Assembly (NCBI GenBank): GCA_022712895.1
Contig: JAFLJS010000028.1
Coordinates: 62,001-126,000 of the forward strand
Direction of reading: 5' to 3'
Source of the DNA: Desulfocapsa sp.
Lineage (GTDB): Bacteria > Desulfobacterota > Desulfobulbia > Desulfobulbales > Desulfocapsaceae
Length of the DNA: 64,000 bases
Position numbers and translations under genes: made by a program. The notes under the pieces were generated by a model, which was not told the origin of the DNA, searched no databases, and saw only the letters and a program-made list of their open reading frames with translations. Each line of letters opens with the position of its first letter. Within the stretch, counting starts at the first letter, position 1. Positions 27,670 to 36,650 of this stretch are shown piece by piece.

Positions 27670-27930
27670 ATGCGTCAATCTTCACATTTTATTGCAGGCC
27701 TTTCCCTTTTCGTTGTTCTTGCTTTTGCGGCAACTGCCTTTGCGGCTGCTCAAACGACATGCCCGGTTATGGGGTTTACGATCAACAAAAAACTCTACGC
27801 CGATCACAAGGGCGAACGAGTCTATTTCTGCTGTATGGCATGCCCGCCACAGTTTGCACAAGATCCCGAAGGATTCATTAAGAAAATGAAAGCCATGGGT
27901 CAAGAACCAGAGAAAGTTCCAAGCAAGTAA
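27670..27930 (+). CDS. Secreted YHS-domain metal-binding protein
   Basis: 86 residues from an ATG with AGGAG seven bases upstream; an in-frame extension to 27571 lacks such a site. A Sec signal peptide (about 1-27, ending AFAAA) is followed by a YHS-like domain: TTCPVMGFTINKKLYADHKG and VYFCCMACPPQFAQDPEGFIKKM. The Cys-Pro-Val-Met and CCMAC motifs are suited to Cu/Ag or other soft metals in the periplasm. Its position between the outer-membrane and adaptor genes suggests a periplasmic metal carrier or delivery protein for the pump (inference). Confidence 0.85.
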   Translation: MRQSSHFIAGLSLFVVLAFAATAFAAAQTTCPVMGFTINKKLYADHKGERVYFCCMACPPQFAQDPEGFIKKMKAMGQEPEKVPSK

Positions 27931-28051
27931 CAGCGCATAGCTCTATATGTGCAAGGGATATTATGTTGTTCTTCCTCCCAGGGCGAGGAAACAGCATACT
28001 ATCCCGTTCTCTATGGTCACAACTCGTACGAATAAACCAAGGACACACCCA

Positions 28052-30112
28052 ATGTTAACCAGCCGCACCCTACTCATAGTACTTGTCTGTTTTCTGCTAA
28101 CCCCTTTTTCGTCAATAGCAGGCGAGGAAGAGCATGACCATACAGCCGAAACCGTCTGGACCTGTTCCATGCACCCACAGATTCAACTCCCGGAATCAGG
28201 ACAGTGCCCGATCTGTTTTATGGATCTCATTGAGATTGTAAAAGAGAGCAGCAAAAACAAGCAGAGTCTGCGGCAGATATCCTTTGACAGACGGGCACGA
28301 AAAATTGCAGAAGTTGAAGTACAACCCGTCACCCGAGGACATGCAGCCACAGAAGTGCATATGGTCGGTAAAATCGACTATGACGAAACAAGGGTTGGAA
28401 CAATCACCTCCTGGGTAAACGGCCGAATAGATAAACTTTTTGTCGATTACACAGGCTCCCAGGTAAAACGAGGTCAGGCAATGGCCAATATTTACAGCCC
28501 GGAGTTGATCACTGCCCAGGCCGAGCTGATTCAAGCTCTTGCCGCCTTTAAACGAACGCAAGAGTCTCAAAACGAGATTATCAGAAACACAGCCAGCCGT
28601 ACCCTTAATGCCAGCCGTGAAAAACTTCGCCTACTGGGGCTTAGCACAAAACAGTTACAGGCGATTGAACAACTTGGCAAGCCCACAAATCATATCACCC
28701 TTACCGCCCCCTTGAGCGGCATTGTCATAAAAAAAGATGTCAACGAAGGCATGTATGTCAAAACAGGAAGCCCTATTTACACCCTGGCAGATCTTAAGCA
28801 ACTTTGGGTTATCCTTGAGGCCTACGAATCTGATCTACAGGACATATCCCTAGGACAACAAGTTGATTTTACTGTTGAATCCTATCCCGGCACCGCCTTC
28901 CAGGGCAAGATCGCCTACATTGATCCGCTGGTTAATGAAAAGAGCAGAACTATTCGCATACGTTTAAACGTTGAGAATAAAGATGGAAAGCTCAAACCCG
29001 GTATGTTTGTTCGTGCCGTTTCCAGCAGTGCCGCACCCCTTGGCAGAACTTTAGAAGAGGCACCACTGCTTATCCCCATTAGTGCACCACTGATCACAGG
29101 GAAACGCGCCCTTGTGTATGTACAAGTTGAGAACCAGCCAGGCACCTATATCGGTCGAGAAATCGTCTTAGGAGCACGACAAAGTGGCTTTTACCAGGTC
29201 AAAGGTGGCCTCGCAGAAGGAGAGTTAGTGGTAACCCGTGGGAATTTCAAAATCGATTCTGCCATTCAACTCCAGGCTGGTCCCTCCATGATGAATCCCT
29301 ATTTCGATAATGCAGGTCCATCAGATGAAGCATACCCCACCCTTTTTATCTCAAAACTCAATCTGTTGAACAGCATTTTTGCTGAACTCTCAAAAGCTAT
29401 TCATAATGAAAACACAGCTGCGATCAAGAGCCAGTTAAACAACTTTATAACATCCCTTAAGAGTGTAGATGCCGAAGCTCTGAATGAAGATGCCAAGCTG
29501 ATCTGGCAGGAACTCTCAATGCTCTTAGGCAGTGATACCATTCTTTTAGCAGAAGCAGACAACAGCTTGGAAAGAAGACATATATACGTACAATTTTCCG
29601 AACATTTCCATGGGATAAGAAAACATTTCAACTTAAACAATGTTGCTGCAACCCGAGCAGGATCACAGGTTTTACAAGACAAAATCAGCAAACTTGTAAC
29701 CCAATATCTTTCTCTCGAACTGTTACTGGCAGCAGACGATACAGACGGAGCAATAAGCACTATCAAATCCCTGCTTCCCTTCTCTGAAGATGTGGTCGAG
29801 AATCTCCTCCAAAGTGGTGAAGAGCTGTCCAGTGGCATTGCTGTCAACCTTGCTAAAAGCAATAAACAATTGGCAGCCACAAAAGATCTGACAACGATTC
29901 GCACAGCTTTTTATCCGCTCAGCCAAGCCATTATCAAACTTGTGGAGAACATCGGTAGCAGTGGGGACACACCACTTTTTGTACAATTTTGCCCCATGGC
30001 TTTTGATAACAAGGGTGCCACCTGGCTTGCCACTACAGAAGAGATAAACAATCCCTACTTCGGTGCCTTGATGCTGCGCTGCGGTGAAGTTCGCAAACAA
30101 TTGAAACAGTAA
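28052..30112 (+). CDS. cusB: RND efflux periplasmic adaptor (CusB-like) with metal-binding ends
   Basis: Membrane-fusion subunit linking pump and outer-membrane channel; 686 residues, much longer than typical CusB (about 400). The start at ATG 28052 is supported by AAGGA about ten bases upstream and by an immediate signal peptide (MLTSRTLLIVLVCFLL... cleaved near SIAG); the longer frame from 27947 has neither. After the leader comes a heavy-metal-binding motif (WTCSMHPQIQLPESGQCPIC), then the barrel-sandwich, hairpin and beta-barrel domains (GRIDKLFVDYTGSQVKRGQ, LKQLWVILEAYESDL, KLKPGMFVRA). The C-terminal about 220 residues form a DUF3347-like domain ending in FVQFCPMAFDNKGATWL and NPYFGALMLRCG. 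Both ends offer Cys/Met/His ligands, consistent with Cu(I)/Ag(I). Confidence 0.92.
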   Translation: MLTSRTLLIVLVCFLLTPFSSIAGEEEHDHTAETVWTCSMHPQIQLPESGQCPICFMDLIEIVKESSKNKQSLRQISFDRRARKIAEVEVQPVTRGHAATEVHMVGKIDYDETRVGTITSWVNGRIDKLFVDYTGSQVKRGQAMANIYSPELITAQAELIQALAAFKRTQESQNEIIRNTASRTLNASREKLRLLGLSTKQLQAIEQLGKPTNHITLTAPLSGIVIKKDVNEGMYVKTGSPIYTLADLKQLWVILEAYESDLQDISLGQQVDFTVESYPGTAFQGKIAYIDPLVNEKSRTIRIRLNVENKDGKLKPGMFVRAVSSSAAPLGRTLEEAPLLIPISAPLITGKRALVYVQVENQPGTYIGREIVLGARQSGFYQVKGGLAEGELVVTRGNFKIDSAIQLQAGPSMMNPYFDNAGPSDEAYPTLFISKLNLLNSIFAELSKAIHNENTAAIKSQLNNFITSLKSVDAEALNEDAKLIWQELSMLLGSDTILLAEADNSLERRHIYVQFSEHFHGIRKHFNLNNVAATRAGSQVLQDKISKLVTQYLSLELLLAADDTDGAISTIKSLLPFSEDVVENLLQSGEELSSGIAVNLAKSNKQLAATKDLTTIRTAFYPLSQAIIKLVENIGSSGDTPLFVQFCPMAFDNKGATWLATTEEINNPYFGALMLRCGEVRKQLKQ

Positions 30113-30116
30113 GATT

Positions 30117-33100
30117 ATGAATAACTCAAGACAAGAACTCCCTCAAGCAAACAGTGTATTAGAGGCTGTTATTCGTTTTTGCCTGCTGCACAAGGTTGTG
30201 GTGGGTTTATTGCTGCTGGCCACCATTGGCTGGGGAATCACCGTTTCCCCTTTTGATCCGCAAATAGATGGATTAGTCCGTGATCCGGTACCGGTTGATG
30301 CCATTCCTGATATTGGTGAGAACCAGCAGATTGTATTTACTAAATGGGCTGGACGTTCTCCTCAGGATGTTGAAGACCAGGTAACCTATCCACTCACCGT
30401 CTCTTTACTTGGGCTGCCAGGAGTCAAGACCGTTCGCAGCTATTCAATGTTTGGGTTCTCATCGATTTACGTTATTTTTGACGATTCGGTGGAGTTTTAC
30501 TGGTCCCGCTCAAGACTCCTTGAAAAACTGGCCAGCCTGCCACCAGGCAGTTTGCCAGACGATGCGAAACCAACCCTTGGCCCCGATGCCACAGGACTTG
30601 GGCAGATATTCTGGTACACCCTTGAAGGCAGGACGCCCGATGGAGAACCAGCAGGTGGCTGGGATCTTGCGGAACTACGTTCCATACAAGATTGGTATGT
30701 CCGTTACGCCCTCATGGGAGTATCTGGCATTTCAGAGGTAGCCTCAGTGGGAGGTTTTGTCAAAGAGTATCAGATTGATGTTGATCCTGATGCCATGTAT
30801 GACAAGGGCATAAGCCTTGCCGAGATTTTTACTGCCATTAAACAGTCAAATATCGATGTCGGCGCCCGCACAATTGAAATCAACCGGGTTGAATACGTCA
30901 TTCGGGGTGTTGGATTTATTAAAAGCCTGGAAGACATTGAAAAAGCAGTAATCAAAGCAGTAGACAACATCCCAATCCGTGTCTCTGATGTGGCAACGGT
31001 CACTCTGGGGCCGGCATTGAGACGCGGCGTACTTGACAAGGCAGGTGCAGAAACCGTTGGTGGTGTTGCCGTGGTTCGCTACGGTGATAATCCCCTTGCA
31101 GCAATCGACAGAATAAAAACCAAAATCACTGAAATCTCCCCGGGCCTGCCTTCAAAGACATTGGCCGATGGCACCGTAAGCAAGGTGACCATTGTTCCCT
31201 TTTACGACCGATCAGACCTTATCATCGAGACCCTTAACACCCTCAAAACTGCCCTTGGCCAGGAGGTCCTCATCACCATCATCGTGGTGCTGGTAACGGT
31301 AATGCACTTCAAGAGTTCATTTCTGGTTTCGGCTCTTTTGCCCCTTGCAGTTCTTATGTCTTTTATCGGCATGAAACTTTTTGGCGTGGATGCCAATGTG
31401 GTTGCCCTCTCCGGTATTGCCATTGCCATCGGTACCATTGTCGATATGGGGATTATTATCTGTGAAAATATCCTCACAAAACTTGATGAATCGGACCCGG
31501 AAGAATCAACACTACTTATTATTTATAAAGCGACTACAGAAGTGAGCAGTGCAGTGCTTACAGCTGTAACCACGACCATCGTCAGTTTCCTGCCGGTATT
31601 TACCATGCAGGCAGCAGAAGGAAAGTTGTTCAGGCCCCTTGCCTACACAAAAACTTTTGCCCTGATTTCCTCGGTGGTTATTGCCCTCACTGTGCTTCCT
31701 CCCCTTGCCCATCTACTCTTTTCAAGAAGGAAGAAGGGAACCCGTCCAGGACTTATTCAGTTTATTATGCCGATACTGCTTATTGTGACGGGCGCATTAC
31801 TAGCCTGGAAGGTTCATATTTTTGGCTTAATCCTGGTGGGATTTGGTGTCTATCGTTTTATCTTAAAGTGGCTCCCCCGTCGCCTTATGCTGGCCCTTGG
31901 CCGGGTAGAAAGCTGGATTGCCATTCTCATTATCACTCTGCTTCTGGCAAACAGCTGGCAACCCCTTGGCATAGAAAAGGGGAACTTTGCCAACATCAGT
32001 TTTGTAACATTATTGCTCGGTGGAATTCTTGGCACCCTACAGCTTTTTCAGCATTACTATCCGCTGCTATTGGGATGGTGCCTGCGCTTTAAAGCGGTTT
32101 TCCTAATCCTACCTCTGTTTGTTACCTTGATTGGTGCCATGATCTGGCTGGGCGCTCCACGATTAAGTTCCTGGATGCCGCTCTCCATACAAAAGAGTAG
32201 CGTTATGGTTAGCCTTTCTCACACCTTTCCAGGCCTTGGCAGAGAATTTATGCCGCCCCTTGACGAGGGTTCTTTTCTCTTTATGCCAACCACTATGCCC
32301 CATGCGGGACTTTCAGAGGTGCAAGAAGTACTGGCCACACAAGACAGGGAAATTGCAGCAATTCATGAAGTGACAACCGCAGTTGGCAAACTGGGCAGAG
32401 CGGAAACGCCCCTTGATCCGGCGCCACTTTCCATGATTGAGACCATCATTAACTATCACTCCGAATATTTACTTGATGCAAAGGGGAAACGACTTCGCTT
32501 TAAACATCGAATCGACAAAAAAGATTACTTCAAAACCTCAACAGGTGTACTGGTCGGGGCCGCAGATGGTATCCCCTATCTTGTTCAAGGTCGCTTTGAA
32601 CGAGACGAAAATGACCAACTAATCCCAGATAAAAGGGGTAAAGTTTTTAGAATCTGGCGTACCGCTCTTGATCCTGCTATCAATCCTGGCCGCGAACCTT
32701 GGCCAGGAATTCGTAATAACGACGACATCTGGAACGAAATTATTCGTGCAGGAGAAATCCCCGGAGTCACGTCAGCGCCAAAACTGCAACCCATTGCCAC
32801 ACGCATAGTGATGCTGCAAACGGGAATGCGTGTCCCCATGGGGGTAAAAATTAAGGGGCCGGATCTTGCGACCATCGAACAGGTTGCTTTGCAGATTGAA
32901 CAGCTAGTCAAGCAGGTACCTTCGGTGGCACCGCTCACAGTCCTTGCCGACAGAGTTGTGGGCAAGCCTTATCTTGAAATTATTATAAATCGTGATGCCA
33001 TTGCCCGTTACGGAATTCAGCTTGGCAAAGTGCAGGAAGTTATCGCTGTGGCCGTTGGCGGCAAAATGATCACCACAACAGTTGAGGGACGAGAGCGCTA

Positions 33101-34019
33101 TCCGGTACGCGTTAGATATCAACGTGAACGACGTGATTCCATTGAAGCCTTGCACCGAATTCTGGTAACCGCTCCAGCCGGAGAACAGATTCCTCTCATC
33201 CAACTCGCCGATATCCATTATGTGCGCGGCCCACAGATGATCAAAAGTGAAGATACCTTCCTCACGGCCTATGTGCTTTTTGACATGAAAAAAGGAAATG
33301 CCGAAGTGGATGTGGTGGAAGAAACCAAAAAGTTCTTACAGGAAAGGATCGATACGGGTGAACTGATACTGCCCGCAGGAGTCTCTTACACCTTCGCCGG
33401 AAACTATGAAAACCAGATAAGGGCCCAAAAACGATTAAGTGTTATCCTACCCTTGGCACTGCTGATCATTATGGTCATTCTCTACCTGCAGTTTAAATCC
33501 ATGGCCACTACCGCCATGGTTTTTTCAGCAATTCTTGTGGCCTGGTCGGGTGGATTTATCATGATCTGGCTCTACGGGCAGGACTGGTTTCTTAATTTCG
33601 CCCTCTTCAACACGGATATGCGTGCACTTTTCCAGGTGCGTGATATCAACCTCTCCGTTGCCATCTGGGTTGGCTTTCTGGCACTTTTTGGAATTGCCAC
33701 CGATGATGGTGTACTGATGGCAACCTACCTTGATGAATCCCGAACACGTTTTCAGGGAAAAACCAAACAGGATATTCGGCATATGGTGATAAAAGGTGCA
33801 AAACGCCGCATTCGGCCAGCTCTAATGACTTCTGCCACAACAATTCTTGCCCTGATTCCAATTCTCACATCCAGTGGTCGTGGCTCAGATATCATGGTGC
33901 CCATGGCAATCCCCTCTTTTGGCGGGATGATTATAGCGTTGCTTACTGTTTTTGTGGTGCCGGTGTTATATTGTTGGGTTGAAGAGTTCCGGTTGGGGAG
34001 AAGTCTAACGAGCGGGTAA
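30117..34019 (+). CDS. cusA: Heavy-metal RND efflux pump (CusA-like), enlarged
   Basis: Inner-membrane proton-driven pump of the HME-RND family, 1300 residues against about 1040 for CusA or CzcA. Family blocks: DVEDQVTYPLTVSLLGLPGVKTVRS near the N-terminus, SGIAIAIGTIVDMGIIICEN in the fourth membrane helix, FMPPLDEGSFLFMPTTMP, GIATDDGVLMATYL and the C-terminal RRIRPALMTSATTILALIPIL. The IAIAIGTIVD form resembles Cu/Ag pumps more than the DFGxIVDG of CzcA. Extra length lies in an added hydrophobic block (about 540-650, between TM helices in the middle) and an insert of about 90 residues in the second porter domain (about 780-870). Four bases after cusB. Confidence 0.93.
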   Translation: MNNSRQELPQANSVLEAVIRFCLLHKVVVGLLLLATIGWGITVSPFDPQIDGLVRDPVPVDAIPDIGENQQIVFTKWAGRSPQDVEDQVTYPLTVSLLGLPGVKTVRSYSMFGFSSIYVIFDDSVEFYWSRSRLLEKLASLPPGSLPDDAKPTLGPDATGLGQIFWYTLEGRTPDGEPAGGWDLAELRSIQDWYVRYALMGVSGISEVASVGGFVKEYQIDVDPDAMYDKGISLAEIFTAIKQSNIDVGARTIEINRVEYVIRGVGFIKSLEDIEKAVIKAVDNIPIRVSDVATVTLGPALRRGVLDKAGAETVGGVAVVRYGDNPLAAIDRIKTKITEISPGLPSKTLADGTVSKVTIVPFYDRSDLIIETLNTLKTALGQEVLITIIVVLVTVMHFKSSFLVSALLPLAVLMSFIGMKLFGVDANVVALSGIAIAIGTIVDMGIIICENILTKLDESDPEESTLLIIYKATTEVSSAVLTAVTTTIVSFLPVFTMQAAEGKLFRPLAYTKTFALISSVVIALTVLPPLAHLLFSRRKKGTRPGLIQFIMPILLIVTGALLAWKVHIFGLILVGFGVYRFILKWLPRRLMLALGRVESWIAILIITLLLANSWQPLGIEKGNFANISFVTLLLGGILGTLQLFQHYYPLLLGWCLRFKAVFLILPLFVTLIGAMIWLGAPRLSSWMPLSIQKSSVMVSLSHTFPGLGREFMPPLDEGSFLFMPTTMPHAGLSEVQEVLATQDREIAAIHEVTTAVGKLGRAETPLDPAPLSMIETIINYHSEYLLDAKGKRLRFKHRIDKKDYFKTSTGVLVGAADGIPYLVQGRFERDENDQLIPDKRGKVFRIWRTALDPAINPGREPWPGIRNNDDIWNEIIRAGEIPGVTSAPKLQPIATRIVMLQTGMRVPMGVKIKGPDLATIEQVALQIEQLVKQVPSVAPLTVLADRVVGKPYLEIIINRDAIARYGIQLGKVQEVIAVAVGGKMITTTVEGRERYPVRVRYQRERRDSIEALHRILVTAPAGEQIPLIQLADIHYVRGPQMIKSEDTFLTAYVLFDMKKGNAEVDVVEETKKFLQERIDTGELILPAGVSYTFAGNYENQIRAQKRLSVILPLALLIIMVILYLQFKSMATTAMVFSAILVAWSGGFIMIWLYGQDWFLNFALFNTDMRALFQVRDINLSVAIWVGFLALFGIATDDGVLMATYLDESRTRFQGKTKQDIRHMVIKGAKRRIRPALMTSATTILALIPILTSSGRGSDIMVPMAIPSFGGMIIALLTVFVVPVLYCWVEEFRLGRSLTSG

Positions 34020-34045
34020 AAAGAGTTCTTGAACTATTACCTGCT

Positions 34046-35566
34046 TCATTGGCTGTTTAACGTGGTGACGATCTTGCGAAAGCTGTTTAAGCCTGATTCA
34101 AGGTTGGCGACAATCTCCAGGGCAAGAATATCCGGGTCTGGCAAATTATCCAGATCGGCAAGACTTTTGTCTTTCACCCAGAAGATATCAAGGTTGGTTT
34201 TGTCACGGGCAATGATCTCATCGTAACGAAACCTACGCCATCTGCCATCGGGTTTTGCTGCGCTCCATGTTTCTTTTCTTTTATGGCGATTTTGGGGATT
34301 ATAACAGCTGATAAATTCTTGCAGATGCTCAAAGCGCATGGGGCTTTTCTTGGGAGTGTGGTGAATATTATTGCGGTAATCATAGATCCACACCTCTTTT
34401 GTCCACGGGTCCTTAGAGGCAGGTTTGTTATCAAAGAACAGAACATTGGCCTTAACCCCCTGGGCATAGAAGATACCTGTGGGCAGGCGGAGGATGGTGT
34501 GCAGGTCAGCGGTCTTTAATAGCTCCTTACGTACGGTTTCCCCAGCGCCACCTTCAAAGAGAACATTGTCGGGTAATACCACTGCGGCTTCACCATCTAT
34601 TTTGAGCAGGGATTTAATATGCTGAAGGAAGTTCAGTTGTTTGTTTGAGGTGGTGGCCCAAAAATCCTGGCGGTTATAATTGAGATCCTGCTTTTCAAGT
34701 TTTCCCTCTTCGTTGGTAATGGTCATGCTGGATTTTTTACCAAAGGGCGGATTGGCAAGGACATAATCGTAGCGCTCCCCCGTATCGGTGATCAAGGCAT
34801 CGGCAGAGGAGATAAAACTTTCCCCGTCAATCTCGCCGATATTGTGGAGAAACATATTCATCAAACATAATCTACGGGTGCCAGCGACAATCTCATTGCC
34901 GTGGAAGGTACTGTTTTTGAGATGAGTCTTTTCATCGCGGTCAAGGCGGTTATGTTCAACAATAAAATCATAGGCAGCCAGAAAAAATCCCCCCGTGCCA
35001 CAGGCGGGATCAACAATGGATTTCAGAGGTTTGGGTTCAATACAGGCCACCATGGTTTTGATCAGAGCGCGAGGCGTAAAATATTGTCCTGCGCCACTCT
35101 TGGTGTCTTCTGCATTTTTTTCCAGCAGCCCTTCGTAAATCTTACCCTTCACATCAGTGCCGAGTAGGCTCCACTGTTCCTGGTCGATCATATCAATGAC
35201 TTTCAGAAGCTTGGCAGGGTCCTGGATTTTATTTTGGCTCTTGGTAAATATCTGCCCAAGGATTCCTTTTTCAGAGGACAAACTGCGAAGAAGCTGAACA
35301 TAAAAAGTCTCAAGCTCAGCTCCCCGTTTCCCTGCCAGTGTCGGCCAATCGCAATGCTCACCATTTGCAATCTCGTTACCCTCAGCGTCTTTGACCATGG
35401 GGAAAGGAAGCCCCTTATTGTAGGGCGGTTGATTCAGTTCATGGGCCATCTTCAAAAAGAGCAAATAAGTAATCTGCTCCAGATAATCACCATACCCCAC
35501 CCCATCATCCCGCAGGACATGGGCGAAATTCCAGACCTTGGAGATTATTGTTGATTCGTTACTCAT
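34046..35566 (-). CDS. hsdM: Type I restriction-modification methyltransferase HsdM
   Basis: N6-adenine DNA methyltransferase subunit, 506 residues. It has the N-terminal helical HsdM domain, the SAM motif DPACGTGGFFLAAYDF, the catalytic motif NPPFGKK and a C-terminal helical tail. It works with HsdS to methylate the recognition site. Last gene of the locus and convergent with the efflux operon, only 26 bases apart. AAGGA seven to eight bases upstream supports the ATG. A perfect 13-bp hairpin lies in the 106-base gap behind the preceding rhuM/fic gene, so hsdM may have its own promoter. Confidence 0.95.
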   Translation of the reverse strand: MSNESTIISKVWNFAHVLRDDGVGYGDYLEQITYLLFLKMAHELNQPPYNKGLPFPMVKDAEGNEIANGEHCDWPTLAGKRGAELETFYVQLLRSLSSEKGILGQIFTKSQNKIQDPAKLLKVIDMIDQEQWSLLGTDVKGKIYEGLLEKNAEDTKSGAGQYFTPRALIKTMVACIEPKPLKSIVDPACGTGGFFLAAYDFIVEHNRLDRDEKTHLKNSTFHGNEIVAGTRRLCLMNMFLHNIGEIDGESFISSADALITDTGERYDYVLANPPFGKKSSMTITNEEGKLEKQDLNYNRQDFWATTSNKQLNFLQHIKSLLKIDGEAAVVLPDNVLFEGGAGETVRKELLKTADLHTILRLPTGIFYAQGVKANVLFFDNKPASKDPWTKEVWIYDYRNNIHHTPKKSPMRFEHLQEFISCYNPQNRHKRKETWSAAKPDGRWRRFRYDEIIARDKTNLDIFWVKDKSLADLDNLPDPDILALEIVANLESGLNSFRKIVTTLNSQ

Positions 35567-35639
35567 TGTTGTTTCCTTCTATTTGAACCTGTAGGCAATC
35601 CTTACAAGTTGATTTTTTTCTATATCGAGCGCCATGTTG

Positions 35640-35670
35640 AGTGGTATGTCGGAAAAACCGACATACCACT
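35640..35670. other. 13-bp perfect hairpin between rhuM/fic and hsdM
   Basis: AGTGGTATGTCGG and CCGACATACCACT flank five bases (AAAAA on the plus strand), three bases after the rhuM/fic stop. A TTT run follows on the plus strand, but in the direction of the operon the stem is followed by CAACATGG, so it is not a classic terminator for it. It could be an mRNA-stabilising or attenuating hairpin, or a protein-binding site. Confidence 0.6.
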
Positions 35671-35672
35671 TT

Positions 35673-36650
35673 TCAATTCAGCATATTCATAATGAGCTTA
35701 ATCATGGTCTCTTTTTGTTTGGGGTCAGATTCAGCCACCAGTAGGGTTAGGGCTGCAAGTCCGGTGTCGTTGATAACGGGGATATCGTTTTGGTCTAAGA
35801 GGCGATTGTTACGATGGAGAAAATCCACAAACAGCAAAGCGCCACTGCGTTTGTTGCCGTCAGAGAAGGGGTGGTTCTTCACCATAAAGTAGAGAAGATG
35901 GGCAGCCTTGCTTTCGATGGTGGGGTAGGCTGGTTCGCCAAAGACGGATTGGTTGAGATTGCCCAAGATGCTTGCCAAGCCATCGGCTCGTACTTGGGCA
36001 AACAGGTCGGTGGCCTCATTTCGTGCCATGAGCTGTTTCTTTAACTCAAGCAAGGTGGCCATGGCAGTTTCAGGCGTTGGCAATGTGCCACCAGTTTGGC
36101 CTTTAGGGGTATCGAGTAATCCTTCATCATAGCGTTGGAGCCAGAGGAAGGTTTGGGTATAGCGACTGAGGATTTCCACCAGACCTCGGCCCGAATCTAA
36201 CTGTAGGTCGGGGGACCTAGCGGTCTTTTGGATGAGTTTTAAGGCCTGCTCTAATTCGTTGGCATTTTGCTCAAAGCGTTGCTGATTAAGGGCGTAACCT
36301 TGGATGAGATAATCTTTGAGGCGATTGGTGGCCCAGATGCGAAACTGGGTGCCTTGCGGTGATTTTACTCGGTAACCAACAGAGATGATGACATCAAGAT
36401 TATAATATTCAATCTCTCTTTTAACGCTTCTTTGGCCCTCAGTTTGAACTGTCGCAAAATTTGCGACAGTTGAGTTTCGACGCAATTCCCCTTCCTTAAA
36501 GACATTGTTGATATGCTTGCCAATGGTTTTCAGGTCTCTGGCAAAGAGTTCCGCGATCTGCTGACGATTGAGCCAGACGGTTTCTTCGTCAAACTTGACG
36601 CGAACCTCGGTTTGTTTATCGGCGGTTTGATATATTTCGATCTTATTCAC
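35673..36650 (-). CDS. RhuM-like protein fused to a Fic/Doc domain
   Basis: 325 residues in two parts. Residues 1 to about 140 match the RhuM ('virulence protein') family: WLNRQQIAELFARDLKTIGKHINNVFKEGEL, a helix-turn-helix-like start, then YNLDVIISVGYRVKSPQGTQFRIWATNRLKDYLIQGYALN. Residues about 190-325 are Fic/Doc-like with the motif HPFSDGNKRSG at 260-270. The Lys in NKR is as in Doc, which phosphorylates EF-Tu, rather than the GNGR of AMP-transferring Fic. It overlaps the hsdS stop codon by four bases, so it is an integral part of the restriction locus. Similar RhuM/Fic genes are often carried inside type I loci; a guard or toxin role is inference. Confidence 0.88.
   Translation of the reverse strand: MNKIEIYQTADKQTEVRVKFDEETVWLNRQQIAELFARDLKTIGKHINNVFKEGELRRNSTVANFATVQTEGQRSVKREIEYYNLDVIISVGYRVKSPQGTQFRIWATNRLKDYLIQGYALNQQRFEQNANELEQALKLIQKTARSPDLQLDSGRGLVEILSRYTQTFLWLQRYDEGLLDTPKGQTGGTLPTPETAMATLLELKKQLMARNEATDLFAQVRADGLASILGNLNQSVFGEPAYPTIESKAAHLLYFMVKNHPFSDGNKRSGALLFVDFLHRNNRLLDQNDIPVINDTGLAALTLLVAESDPKQKETMIKLIMNMLN

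Noticed and set aside
35640-35670. Hairpin as a normal terminator for rhuM/fic
   Set aside because: The stem is strong but is not followed by a T-run in the direction of the operon.
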